Source: Desulfomicrobium escambiense DSM 10707 (GTDB taxonomy: Bacteria; Desulfobacterota; Desulfovibrionia; Desulfovibrionales; Desulfomicrobiaceae). From it: a stretch of 45,260 nt of DNA. Below are positions 9,008-18,023 of this stretch, piece by piece. The stretch covers positions 1 through 45,260 of the forward strand of contig NZ_KE386805.1 of the NCBI RefSeq assembly GCF_000428825.1, in the 5' to 3' direction. Positions within the stretch are counted from its first letter, which is position 1, and each line of letters opens with the position of its first letter. Both the position numbers and the translations under genes were made by a program. The notes below the pieces were generated by a model, which saw only the letters and a list, made by a program, of their open reading frames with translations, was not told where the DNA came from and searched no databases.

Positions 9008-9156
9008 AACCGATAATTACATCCAACAGCTTAAACATACGGAATATTCTGAGACATTGCCACGAAAAATCGGCCAGCCACGAATGGAACCGAAGCCCTG
9101 CCAGCCATAGACATACGGGGAACAAACGAAAACCCGCCATCCCGCAGGAGTTTCCC

Positions 9157-9840
9157 ATGACGAAGTCCGGCATCATCTTCCTGGCCCTGCTCCTCTCCTC
9201 CACGGCTTCGGCCGAAGGCATCCTGCAGGTCAAGGGTCATGCCTTCTCCAATGTCCACGCCTGGCAGAAGGGGACGGAGGTGCGCGTCAGCGGGAGAGTC
9301 AGCGGGGGCCCCGCCAGGACTCCGTTCCAGGCCGTCATCCACGTCCTGAACGATGAAGGCGGGACCCACAGGGTCACCGTGCGCATGAACAGCTTTACGG
9401 GCCAGGGCGAAACCTTCGAATGCGGGTTCAAGTCCAAGAAGCGTTCGCGCTGGTGGCAGGTCAGCCAGATCGAGGTCGTCGGACCCGATCCCGATGAAAT
9501 CCGCGCTCTCAAAGGGAAGGCAGAAGCCCCGCGTCGGACGCAGACGGCTGCGCCCTCCGGCGCGATGCCCGAAAGCGGCCCGCCGCAATGCTTCCCCCTG
9601 GAAGCGGCGAATGCGGGTCCCCTGCCCAAAGTCATTTTCTCCTCACGGCGGCAGGTCTGTGTCACCGTGCGGGCATTGCCCTCAGGCCGCCTCGTTCTCA
9701 TGAGCAACATAGATCAGAACGTGCCCAAGGAAACCCTGCTGCCCAAAGGTGAATACGCCGCAAAAATAGTGGGGCACGGATTCGTCGCCACCCGGAATTT
9801 CAGCGTCTCCGGCAACGGCGTCGAGATTGACTTGAACTAG
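9157..9840 (+). CDS. Secreted protein of unknown function
   Basis: A clear signal peptide (MTKSGIIFLALLLSSTASA, cleavage about residue 19) precedes a 208-residue mature protein, preceded by GCAGGAG before the ATG. The first half is a small beta domain (VKGHAFSNVHAW, VRVSGRVSGG), then a Pro/Ala linker near 125-145, then a C-terminal domain with two cysteines and LPKGEYAAKIVGHGFVATR. That last domain is similar to the end of the NERD protein at 7047-8174. No known family was recognised. It is expected in the periplasm or outside the cell. Confidence 0.75.
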   Translation: MTKSGIIFLALLLSSTASAEGILQVKGHAFSNVHAWQKGTEVRVSGRVSGGPARTPFQAVIHVLNDEGGTHRVTVRMNSFTGQGETFECGFKSKKRSRWWQVSQIEVVGPDPDEIRALKGKAEAPRRTQTAAPSGAMPESGPPQCFPLEAANAGPLPKVIFSSRRQVCVTVRALPSGRLVLMSNIDQNVPKETLLPKGEYAAKIVGHGFVATRNFSVSGNGVEIDLN

Positions 9841-9865
9841 GCCCGTCCCTGCGCGACCCGGACAG

Positions 9866-12658
9866 TCATCGCATCGGCCCCCGGGTGCGGCGCGCGGCCT
9901 TCGTCATTTCAAGTACCAGCAGGGGAACGGCCCCCAGCGCGAAGAGCAGCAACCCATCCGGCCAGTCGATGGGCACGGTCTTGAGGAAACCGCCCATGTC
10001 CGCGTTGTGCTGGCTCAGGACCTGCAGCGCCAGAGTCAACCCCACCACCAGCAGGAGGCTCACGTTGGCCCGCGAGGCCATGCCCCAGATGGGCCTGGTT
10101 GCGCTGCGCGCGCCGAAGGAACGCAGCAGTTCCGCGAAGACCAGCACCGTGAAGGCCCAGGAGCGGGCCGTCTCGAAGCCGTCGGCCTTCAGGGCCAGGA
10201 GATAGGCCGCAAAGGCCACCGAAGCCGTCAGGACCCCCGTCAGGAGCATGCCCCCGAAGAAACCGCCGTCCGTGATGGACTCGCTGCGCGGACGCGGCCG
10301 GCGGGCCATGACCGCGGGGTCGATGGGGTCCGTGGCCAGGCAGAGGGCGGGGAGGCCGTCGGTGACGAGGTTGATCCACAGCAGGTGAATGGGCAGCAGC
10401 GGCACGGGCAGGCCGATGACGATGCAGACCGCCATGAGCAGCAGTTCGCCGGTGTTGCCGGCCAGGAGGTACTGCAGGGTTTTGCGGATGTTGTCGAAAA
10501 TGCCTCTGCCCTCCTCCACGGCGGCCACGATGGTCGCGAAATTGTCGTCGGTGATGATCATGTCCGAGGCCTGCCGCGTGACCTCCGTCCCGCTGCGCCC
10601 CATGGCGATGCCGATGTCAGCGCCCTTGACGGCCGGGGCGTCGTTGACGCCGTCGCCGGTCATGGCCACCACGGCCCCGAGCGACCGCCAGGCGCGGATG
10701 ACGCGCAGCTTGTGCTCGGCCGTGACGCGGGCGAAGACGTCGATGCCGGTCACGCTCCTGGCCAGCTCCCCGTCGCTCATGGCGTCCAGCTCGGTGCCCG
10801 ATACCGCCGCCCCGGTGTCCGAGATGCCCAGGTCGCGGGCGATGGCCGCTGCCGTGTGCGGGTGATCGCCGGTGATCATGACCACGCGGATGCCCGCCGA
10901 ACGGCAGGTGGCCACGGCGTCTCTGGCCTCCCGGCGCGGCGGGTCGTGCATGCCGGCGAAACCGATGAAGGTCAGGCCCTGCTCCAGGACGGACGGGTCG
11001 GAACAGTACGCTCCGGGGCCGGACGCGCCGGGAGCGGAAGAGTCGGGAGGCCCCGGAGCGAAGCCCGAGCCGCCGCCCGCCCCTGCCGCGGGCAGGTCTT
11101 CCCCGGCTATGTCGCGCCAGGCCGAGCCCAGGACGCGCAGGGCGCCGCGGGCCATGCGGCCGTTGCGATCGAGGAGAACGCGCCGGTCTTCCTCGGTCAA
11201 CGGACGCACTCCCCCAGGGGTGAGGATGTGTGCGCAGCGCGCGAGGAGCACATCGGGGGCGCCGTTGACGAAGGCCCGCATCGCGCCGTCCGGGAGGCGG
11301 CGGACGATGGTGCTGAGCTTGCGGTCGGAATCGAAGGGAATTTCCAGCACGCGGGGCATGTCTGCCTCGACGCGTCCGGGATCGGCTCCGGCCTTGGCGG
11401 CGGCGGCCAGCATGGCGCCCTCGGTGGGATCGCCCACAACGCGCCACGCTCCGTCCTCGTCGACCAGATGAGCATTGTTGCACCCCGCGAGCACCGAAGC
11501 CAGCGCCCCGAGGGCTTGCATCTGCCGGGCATCCGGCACCCGCCCGTCGACGCGGACCTCGCCCTCCGGACTGTAGCCGTCTCCCGCGACATCGAAATCC
11601 CATCCGCAAACATGCAGGGCCCGCACGGTCATTTCTCCGGATGTCAGCGTCCCGGTCTTGTCCGTACAGATGACCGTGGTGGCGCCCAGGGTCTCCACGG
11701 CAGGCAGGCTGCGCACCAGCGCCCTGCGGCGGGCCATGCGCGACACGCCCAGCGCCAGGGCGACAGTGACCACGGCCGGCAGCCCCTCGGGCACGGCCGC
11801 CACTGCAAGGCTCACGGCGCCCAGGAAAAGTTCCATGCGGGGGATGCCGCGCATGCTGCCCAGGACAAAAAGAACCGCGACAATGCCCAGGGTCGCCCAG
11901 ATCAGGACGCGGCCGAAGGCGTCGAGCTTCTTCTGCAGCGGGGTTTCCTCCTCACTCGTCTCGATGAGGCCTGCGATGCGGCCGAGCTCAGTGTCCATGC
12001 CCGTGGCCGTGACCACGGCCCTGGCCGTGCCCGTAGCCACGCTCGTGCCCAGGAAGACCATGTTCGCCCGATCTCCGAGGGGCGTGCCGCACGCGCCGCA
12101 GAATCCCGCGTCCTTTCTCGCGGGCACGGACTCTCCGGTCAGGGCCGACTCCACGCAGGACAGGGACGTTGCCGCCAGCAACCGGGCGTCGGCAGCTACC
12201 AGGTCGCCGGCTTCGAGCGTGAGAACGTCGCCCGGCACCACATGCGCGGCCGCGACGACGGCCACGTGGCCGTCGCGCAGGACCTTGGCCTGGGGCGCGG
12301 CCATGCGCCGCAGGGCCGCGATGGATTTGGCGGCGCTCAGTTCCTGCCAGAAGCCGATGACGGCGTTGAGCACGACGATGGTCAGGATGGCCAGGGCGTC
12401 CACGCCTTCGCCCATGATCCCGGACACGACCGCGGCGCAGACGAGCACCCAGACGATGAGACTCTTGAACTGGCCCAGCAGGATCCGCATGGGACTCGCG
12501 GCGGACGCCTGGGCGATTTCATTGGGGCCGTGCGCGGCCAACCGCGCGGACGCTTCCGCGCCGGAAAGTCCGGAGCTCTCAGCGGCAAGCTGCGACAAAA
12601 CTTCTGCGGTATCCAGGGCGTGCCAGAGCCGGCGCCCATCTTCCGGGGAATCCGTCAT
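9866..12658 (-). CDS. Ca2+-type cation-translocating P-type ATPase
   Basis: Start taken at 12658 (MTDSPEDGRR), giving 930 residues. Landmarks in order: cation-ATPase N-terminal domain (WHALDTAEVLSQL), actuator motif ALTGESVP, M4 motif PEGLPAVVTVALALG, phosphorylation site DKTGTLT, hinge TGDGVNDAPAVKGADIGIAMG, and M6 NLVTDGLPALCLATDP followed by a C-terminal membrane domain. PEGLPAVVT in M4 and NLVTDGLPA in M6 are typical of type IIA Ca2+ pumps (SERCA/PMR1-like), so ATP-driven Ca2+ export is likely, though Mn2+ or Na+ cannot be excluded. The nucleotide-binding domain carries a Gly/Pro/Ser-rich insertion (about 570-600) unusual for the family. Confidence 0.92.
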   Translation of the reverse strand: MTDSPEDGRRLWHALDTAEVLSQLAAESSGLSGAEASARLAAHGPNEIAQASAASPMRILLGQFKSLIVWVLVCAAVVSGIMGEGVDALAILTIVVLNAVIGFWQELSAAKSIAALRRMAAPQAKVLRDGHVAVVAAAHVVPGDVLTLEAGDLVAADARLLAATSLSCVESALTGESVPARKDAGFCGACGTPLGDRANMVFLGTSVATGTARAVVTATGMDTELGRIAGLIETSEEETPLQKKLDAFGRVLIWATLGIVAVLFVLGSMRGIPRMELFLGAVSLAVAAVPEGLPAVVTVALALGVSRMARRRALVRSLPAVETLGATTVICTDKTGTLTSGEMTVRALHVCGWDFDVAGDGYSPEGEVRVDGRVPDARQMQALGALASVLAGCNNAHLVDEDGAWRVVGDPTEGAMLAAAAKAGADPGRVEADMPRVLEIPFDSDRKLSTIVRRLPDGAMRAFVNGAPDVLLARCAHILTPGGVRPLTEEDRRVLLDRNGRMARGALRVLGSAWRDIAGEDLPAAGAGGGSGFAPGPPDSSAPGASGPGAYCSDPSVLEQGLTFIGFAGMHDPPRREARDAVATCRSAGIRVVMITGDHPHTAAAIARDLGISDTGAAVSGTELDAMSDGELARSVTGIDVFARVTAEHKLRVIRAWRSLGAVVAMTGDGVNDAPAVKGADIGIAMGRSGTEVTRQASDMIITDDNFATIVAAVEEGRGIFDNIRKTLQYLLAGNTGELLLMAVCIVIGLPVPLLPIHLLWINLVTDGLPALCLATDPIDPAVMARRPRPRSESITDGGFFGGMLLTGVLTASVAFAAYLLALKADGFETARSWAFTVLVFAELLRSFGARSATRPIWGMASRANVSLLLVVGLTLALQVLSQHNADMGGFLKTVPIDWPDGLLLFALGAVPLLVLEMTKAARRTRGPMR

Positions 12659-13003
12659 GAATCCGTGCCTCACCGGACCTGCGCAAGGCTGCCGGCCGGT
12701 CCGTGAAAAAGGTGAACATGGGCTCGAATCAGGTTGATCGCACGGTAGCGCCGGACTGAACGTTGCGCAATGCGGCATGGCAAGGAGAGTACGCGTTGTT
12801 TACGCTGACGACTCCCTCGCAGGGGAAGGGACATCGAGAAACGGAAAGATCGAATGCGCGGGAGGTGCCGGCGAAAAGCGGGAAAAACCGCATCGGGCGG
12901 TCCTCCCGAAAAGCGGGGCCCCATGGGGAGATGCATGTTGCGCGGAGGCGGCGGATCGCTCTGAGCGCGAACCAAGGTTTGCGCAGAGCAGGGCGAAGCA
13001 CGG
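12659..13003. other. Intergenic region upstream of the P-type ATPase
   Basis: About 345 bases separate the ATPase start from the stop of the next minus-strand gene. Plus-strand open frames here are Arg/Gly/Ala-rich, lack ribosome binding sites and run into the antisense of the neighbouring gene, so none is called. A promoter for the ATPase is expected but not recognised. Confidence 0.35.
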
Positions 13004-13690
13004 TCAGCAGGCCAGGCCAAGGCCGAACGCCTCGGGGGGAATGATGAACACGCCGTCCTCCCGACAGCATTCGGTCAAGCGCTGCAGACCACGGACGCGT
13101 TTCCTGCAGACGGCCATGGCCTGCCTGTCGCCGCAAGCGACCAAATCGCAGTATCCCTGCCTGATGCGCAACACCTCTGCCACGATGGTCTGCAGGTACC
13201 ATTCGTGACGGGAGAGGATCGCTTCGAGCGCTCGGCGGGAATCACGTCTGAAGATGCCGTCGACCTCCACCCTGCTGAAACCGTACAGGTTGTTCACGGC
13301 CTCCTGGAGAAACCGCAGGGCCCTGTTCCGGCCATGCACCACGGCGCTGTCGAAGAGCGCGACAGCGAGGGGTGCGGGCATCGTGTCCGCGAAAACGGCC
13401 TCCCAGTAATTGTGCAGGTAGAACGCACGCACCAGGCCGTGCAATCCTGCGCACTCTTCGAAGGCCCACCTGGCGTCGGGCCCGTTGTCGCCCGGAAAGA
13501 AGTCGCGGCGGCCATGATCGAGAACGACCCAGCCGTGCCATTCGGGATTGGCGGCCCGGCTGATGCCCATGAAAACCTCCCCGCCAGTCCTGTTCTCAAG
13601 GTTGTCGACGCACGACGCCCCGCCTGCAAAGACGAATTCGAGGGCCCCTTCGAATATCCCGCCTGCCGAACCCGCGGCACTGTTTCTCAT
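13004..13690 (-). CDS. GH108/DUF847-like muramidase homologue lacking the catalytic Glu
   Basis: The 228-residue protein follows the plan of GH108 endolysin-like proteins: an N-terminal FEGALEFVFAGGAS segment aligned with the family motif F..AL..VL..EGGY, then DNLENRTGGEVFMGISR resembling DPGG.TN.GI, a middle LHNYWEAVFAD, and a C-terminal peptidoglycan-binding-like part (ALFDSAVVHGRNRALRFLQ, then VDGIFRRDSRRALEAI). The position of the catalytic Glu in EGG is Ala here (AGG), so muramidase activity is doubtful. No holin or phage genes are near. It may be a domesticated or regulatory homologue. Confidence 0.65.
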   Translation of the reverse strand: MRNSAAGSAGGIFEGALEFVFAGGASCVDNLENRTGGEVFMGISRAANPEWHGWVVLDHGRRDFFPGDNGPDARWAFEECAGLHGLVRAFYLHNYWEAVFADTMPAPLAVALFDSAVVHGRNRALRFLQEAVNNLYGFSRVEVDGIFRRDSRRALEAILSRHEWYLQTIVAEVLRIRQGYCDLVACGDRQAMAVCRKRVRGLQRLTECCREDGVFIIPPEAFGLGLAC

Positions 13691-14247
13691 GAGGTCTGCC
13701 TGTCTGGAAGAGGTTGAGCCCGACGCCTGTCGAGATGTGTAATGATCATTTCGTGCCCAAGCTGACGCAGATGGACAATACGCAGAGCCAAGAAAGCTGA
13801 ATAAATTTGTCTACGGCCGAATACGAAGAAACCTACTCCCCTCATGCCAACAATACGGACGGCGAGAACGTTCCATGCGCTTGATTTCGCATCGGAAACG
13901 CGGGTTACCGCTCATTGAGGAAAAAAATATTCCGAAATGCCAAGGTCAGAAAGAAAAGTTCCTTTTTTTTCGCATTCATTTGATTTCATGTATTAAAATA
14001 GACAATCCCATCCTTCAGCCATCCAGCCTTCGCCACAAACCCTTCCCATAGGCCGACCACAGTCCAAACTCGCCGGAGAAAAAGGGAACCAAGAGTTCCG
14101 CAATTATACCCCTCGTCACCGCCCGAGAACATTTTCAGTTAAAAATCAGAATGTTAAAGCATTGGCACACCCGATGCTTCGGCATGTCGACTTTTCGAAG
14201 GGCAATCCCGCCTGACGAAATATATCAGCAGCCCGAAGAGGAATGAC
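13691..14247. other. Long intergenic region, AT-rich in part
   Basis: This 557-base spacer separates the divergent GH108-like gene and the KamA operon. It is poorer in GC than its surroundings, especially 13915-14010, and includes a run of eight T near 13970. No open frame with a ribosome binding site, tRNA or convincing promoter was found. GAGGA at 14233-14237 is the ribosome binding site of the KamA gene. Confidence 0.4.
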
Positions 14248-15471
14248 ATGAGCGTGACCAAATACGCCGCAGAAGAGCCTCCCGAAACCAGCCAGGAACT
14301 GGCCGAGCCTCCCTCTCTATCGACCCCGCATGCCTTCCAGGGCCAGGAGCTCGCCTTCTGGGCCAGACACAGAAATTTTCTCGCCACCCATTTTCCCGGC
14401 GCCACACAGAAGGACTGGGACAGCTGGCGGTGGCAGCTCAAGAACCGCATCACCTCGCCGCAGCGCATGGCCGCCATCCTCGGCGTGCCCGCGCCGCTGG
14501 GCTTTGACCGCGCCGGGGCGTTTCCCGCGGCCGTGACGCCGTACTATCTGCTGACGGCCTCGCAGAGCCCGGCCCTGACGCGTTGCATCCTGCCCGACGC
14601 GCGGGAAAGGGACATCCGCCCCTTCGAGATGCCCGACCCCCTGGGCGAGGACGGACACAGCCCCGTGCCGGGCATCGTACACCGCTACCCGGACCGCGTC
14701 CTCTTCCTGGTCACGGAGTTCTGCTCGACCTACTGCCGCTACTGCACCCGCTCCCGCCTGGTGGGCAAAAGTGGGCACCGTTCGGACATGAGCTCCTGGC
14801 AGCTGGCATTGGACTACATCCGCGCACATCCCGAGGTCCGCGACGTGCTCCTCTCCGGCGGCGACCCCCTGACCCTTCCGGACATGAAGATCGAGTGGCT
14901 GCTGTCCCAGCTGCGCCGCATCCCCCACGTGGAGATCGTGCGCATCGGCACCAAGGTCCCGGCCGTGCTGCCCCAGCGCATCACGTCCGCCCTGGTGCGC
15001 ATGCTGCGCCGCTACCACCCGCTGCTCATGAGCCTGCATTTCGCGCACCCCGACGAGATCACCCCCGAAACCGCGGCGGCCTGCAACCGCCTGGCCGACG
15101 GCGGTATCCCCCTGGGCAGCCAGACCGTGCTCCTGGCCGGGGTGAACGACGACGTGGAAACCATGAAGCGCCTGATGCACGGTCTCATCCGCAATCGCGT
15201 GCGGCCCTACTACCTCTACCAGTGCGACCCCATCCCGGGCTCGACCCACTTCCGCACGCCCGTCGAGAAAGGGTTGTCCATCATCCAGGGCCTGCGCGGG
15301 CACACCTCGGGCTACTGCATCCCGACCTACGTCATCGACGCCCCCGGCGGCGGCGGCAAGGTGCCCCTCCAGCCGCAGTACGCCTTTGACCGGGAAGGAC
15401 GGGACGTCATGCTCCGTAACTACGAAGGCCGGGTTTTCCGGTATCCCGACACTGCGGGACGGGAGGGTTGA
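14248..15471 (+). CDS. KamA-family radical SAM aminomutase (lysine 2,3-aminomutase-like)
   Basis: The 407-residue protein shows the KamA cluster motif CSTYCRYC (Cys 159, 163, 166), which binds the [4Fe-4S] cluster and SAM, the GGDPLTLPD segment, and the PGGGGK loop near residue 370 whose lysine carries PLP. KamA enzymes move an alpha-amino group to the beta carbon, classically turning lysine into beta-lysine. It heads a tight operon: its stop overlaps the next start by one base, and two ATP-grasp ligases and a GNAT gene follow. A classical ablAB pair makes N-epsilon-acetyl-beta-lysine; the two ligases here suggest further conjugation. Confidence 0.88.
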   Translation: MSVTKYAAEEPPETSQELAEPPSLSTPHAFQGQELAFWARHRNFLATHFPGATQKDWDSWRWQLKNRITSPQRMAAILGVPAPLGFDRAGAFPAAVTPYYLLTASQSPALTRCILPDARERDIRPFEMPDPLGEDGHSPVPGIVHRYPDRVLFLVTEFCSTYCRYCTRSRLVGKSGHRSDMSSWQLALDYIRAHPEVRDVLLSGGDPLTLPDMKIEWLLSQLRRIPHVEIVRIGTKVPAVLPQRITSALVRMLRRYHPLLMSLHFAHPDEITPETAAACNRLADGGIPLGSQTVLLAGVNDDVETMKRLMHGLIRNRVRPYYLYQCDPIPGSTHFRTPVEKGLSIIQGLRGHTSGYCIPTYVIDAPGGGGKVPLQPQYAFDREGRDVMLRNYEGRVFRYPDTAGREG

Positions 15472-16469
15472 TGCGCATCGGCATGACCTACGATCTTAAG
15501 GACGAATACCTGGCCGCGGGCTTCACGGCCGACGAGGTGGCGGAGCTGGACAGCCCCGTCACCGTGGAGGCCATCGCCAGAGCCCTGGTCTCCCAGGGAC
15601 ACGCGGTGGAACGCATCGGCAGCATCGGGAGCCTGGTCCGGGCCCTGGCCGAAGGCCGCCGCTGGGACCTCGTCTTCAACATCGCCGAGGGCATGCACGG
15701 CCTGGGGCGCGAGGCCCAGGTCCCGGCCCTGCTCGATGCATGGGGCATCCCCTACACCTTCTCGGGGCCCGAGCTCCTGGCCCTGACCCTGCACAAGGGC
15801 TGGACCAACGCCGTGGTCCACGCCCACGGCGTGCCCACGGCCGATTTCTGGATCGTGAATGATCCGGGGACCGTGGAGGAGATCGACCTGCCCTTCCCCC
15901 TCTTCGTCAAGCCCGTGGCCGAAGGGTCGAGCAAGGGCATCAGCGCCAGATCCCTGGTGCGCTCCCGCAAGGAGCTGCGCGAAATCTGCGCCCACGTGCT
16001 CTCGACCTACCGCCAGCCCGCCCTGGTCGAAACCTATCTGCCGGGCCGGGAGTTCACGGTGGGGCTTCTGGGCAGCGGGCGGGCCGCACGGGTGCTGGGC
16101 GTCATGGAGGTTTTGTCCACCGAAGACGGCGACCGCAGCGCCTACACCTACGCCAACAAGCAGGAGTGGCGCAACCGCGTCCGCTACGATGTGGTCGGCG
16201 ACGACAAGGCCCTGCAGGCCGCCGACGTGGCCCTGGCCGCCTGGCAGGCCCTGGGCTGCCTGGACGCGGGCCGGGTGGACGTGCGCCTGGACGCCCAGGG
16301 GAGGGCCCGCTTCATCGAGGTCAACCCCCTGGCCGGCCTGAACCCCGAAAGCTCGGACCTGCCCATCCTCTGCCACAAGATCGGCCTGGAATACGACATG
16401 CTCATCGCCCAGATCGTCGAGTCGGCGGCCCAGCGGGCCAAGGCACGGGGCATGGGTGCCGCCGCATGA
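15471..16469 (+). CDS. ATP-grasp ligase, D-Ala-D-Ala ligase-like (first of pair)
   Basis: The ATG overlaps the KamA stop by one base (TGATG), so translation is coupled. The 332-residue protein has the Ddl-type ATP-grasp fold: an N-terminal preATP-grasp domain (IGMTYDLKDEYLAAG), FVKPVAEGSSKGI (nucleotide-binding Lys, about 145), VETYLPGREFTVGLLG, and the Mg2+ site FIEVNPLAGLNPESS near 285. Such enzymes form an amide between a carboxyl-phosphate and an amine. Its partner enzymes make it unlikely to be the housekeeping cell wall Ddl; ligation of a beta-amino acid is more plausible, but the substrates are unknown. Confidence 0.82.
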   Translation: MRIGMTYDLKDEYLAAGFTADEVAELDSPVTVEAIARALVSQGHAVERIGSIGSLVRALAEGRRWDLVFNIAEGMHGLGREAQVPALLDAWGIPYTFSGPELLALTLHKGWTNAVVHAHGVPTADFWIVNDPGTVEEIDLPFPLFVKPVAEGSSKGISARSLVRSRKELREICAHVLSTYRQPALVETYLPGREFTVGLLGSGRAARVLGVMEVLSTEDGDRSAYTYANKQEWRNRVRYDVVGDDKALQAADVALAAWQALGCLDAGRVDVRLDAQGRARFIEVNPLAGLNPESSDLPILCHKIGLEYDMLIAQIVESAAQRAKARGMGAAA

Positions 16470-17479
16470 ACATGCGAGTCGCGGTGATGCGCGAGGAGGT
16501 GGGCGACAACGCGTCCCCCGACGCGCTGGACACGGTGGCGATGGCGAGGGCGGTCGCGGAAAGCCTCGAACAGTGCGGGTGGTCGGCCCGTCAGGTGCTC
16601 CTCGGCCAGAATGTCCGGGCCTTCGAGGACGAACTCGCCGGGTTTGACCCCCACGTGGTCTTCAACTTGGTGGAATCCTTCGCCGGCCAGGCCAGCCTGG
16701 CGAGTGTCGCTCCGGCCCTGTGCCGCAAGGCGGGCATCCCCTGCACCGGGTCCGACGAAGGGGCCCTGGCCGCGGCCGCCGACAAGGCCCTGTCGCGGCG
16801 CATGATGGCGGCCGCCGGCATCCCCGCCCCCGCCGGCACGAGCCTGCAGGAGCTGCGCCGGGGACTTTTCCCCGGCCCGGGATGCTACATCGTCAAATCG
16901 CGCTTCGAGGACGCCTCCCTGGGCCTCGATGCCGATTGCGTCGTCGAGGCCGCGGACGCCCCCTCCCTGCTACGGGTCATGGAAACCCTGGCCCCGCGCA
17001 TGGCCGGGGACTGCGTGTCCGAACGATACGTCAAGGGGCGGGAGTTCAACCTGGCCCTGCTGGCCGCACCAAACGGGACGCCGCGCCCCCTGCCCCTGGC
17101 CGAAATGCTGTTCGACCCGGCCATGAAGGGGCCGGCCATCCTCGGCTACGCCGCCAAATGGCACGGGGAGAGCGAGGCCTACGCCGCCTCGGTCCGCAGC
17201 TTCGATCTGGACGGCACAGGCGCCCCGACGGCGGAAATGATCCGTGCCGGACTCAGGTGCTGGGAAATTTTCGGACTGGCGGGATACGCCCGCGTGGACT
17301 TCCGCGTTTCGGAGCGCGGCGAGATCTTCGTCATCGACGTCAACCCCAACCCCTGCATCGCCCCGGACTCCGGGTTCGTGGCCGCGGCCCGAAAGGCGGG
17401 GCTCACGCACGGCGACCTCGTGCACGCCATCGTCGACGACACCCTGCGCCGGGCGCATGGAGGCTCCCGCCATGTCTGA
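16466..17479 (+). CDS. ATP-grasp ligase, D-Ala-D-Ala ligase-like (second of pair)
   Basis: It starts at ATG 16466 inside the preceding stop (ATGA overlap); a second ATG at 16472 is also possible. The 337-residue protein is a divergent ATP-grasp enzyme: VAVMREEVGDNASPDA at the N-terminus, FNLVESFAGQ, YIVKSRFEDASLG (about 135), SERYVKGREFNLALL and the metal-binding VIDVNPNPCIAPDSGF near 290. It is clearly different from its neighbour, so the two probably act on different substrates or in sequence. The Ddl-like fold is firm; the substrate is not. Confidence 0.8.
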   Translation: MNMRVAVMREEVGDNASPDALDTVAMARAVAESLEQCGWSARQVLLGQNVRAFEDELAGFDPHVVFNLVESFAGQASLASVAPALCRKAGIPCTGSDEGALAAAADKALSRRMMAAAGIPAPAGTSLQELRRGLFPGPGCYIVKSRFEDASLGLDADCVVEAADAPSLLRVMETLAPRMAGDCVSERYVKGREFNLALLAAPNGTPRPLPLAEMLFDPAMKGPAILGYAAKWHGESEAYAASVRSFDLDGTGAPTAEMIRAGLRCWEIFGLAGYARVDFRVSERGEIFVIDVNPNPCIAPDSGFVAAARKAGLTHGDLVHAIVDDTLRRAHGGSRHV

Positions 17480-17960
17480 ATGGATATTCCGCGACACGGT
17501 GGCCCAGGCCGACAGACGGGCCGTCCGCGACATCGTCCGGTCCACCGGCTTCTTTTCGGCCGAGGAGATCGACGTGGCCGAGGAACTGGTCTGCGAACAC
17601 CTGCAGAAAGGCCCTGCCAGCGGCTATCTCTTCGTCTTCGTCCAGTCTCCCGAAGGACAGGTGACGGGCTACGCCTGCTACGGGCCAGTGCCTTGCACGG
17701 CTCGCGCCTTCGACCTCTACTGGATCGCGGTCCATGCCGACGGCAGAGGACGCGGACTCGGCAAGGCCCTGATGCACGAGGTCGAAAGACGGCTGCGCGC
17801 CTCGGGCGGCGGCAAGCTCATCGCCGAGACGTCGTCGCGCGATCAATACGCCCCGACCCAGGCGTTCTACCGTTCCTGCGGCTTCATCGAAGAGGCCCGC
17901 ATCCGCGACTATTACGCCCCGGGCGAAGATATCCTTTATTTTACCAAGTCACTCGGATAG
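17472..17960 (+). CDS. GNAT-family N-acetyltransferase
   Basis: The ATG at 17472 overlaps the previous gene by 8 bases. The 162-residue product carries the GNAT acetyl-CoA site VHADGRGRGLGKALMHEVE (about 88-106, R/Q-x-x-G-x-G/A) and a C-terminal FYRSCGFIEEARIRDYYAPGED. It closes the KamA operon. In known beta-lysine biosynthesis a GNAT enzyme (AblB) acetylates the epsilon amine of beta-lysine, so a similar role or capping of the ligase product is inferred. Confidence 0.85.
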   Translation: MSEWIFRDTVAQADRRAVRDIVRSTGFFSAEEIDVAEELVCEHLQKGPASGYLFVFVQSPEGQVTGYACYGPVPCTARAFDLYWIAVHADGRGRGLGKALMHEVERRLRASGGGKLIAETSSRDQYAPTQAFYRSCGFIEEARIRDYYAPGEDILYFTKSLG

Positions 17961-18023
17961 AAACATGGGCGGGCGCGCAGAGCCCTCACCCCCCCGGCAA
18001 TGTTCACCCGATCCGAGCGCCGC

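Noticed and set aside
8960-9060. A confident Rex operator upstream of rex
   Set aside because: The only palindrome, TGTAATCTTACA, is too short and too unlike the known Rex consensus to claim.
12763-13208. Plus-strand open frames of 93 and 143 residues between the P-type ATPase and the GH108-like gene
   Set aside because: Arg/Gly/Ser-rich, no ribosome binding site, and the 3' half is antisense to the better supported GH108-like gene.
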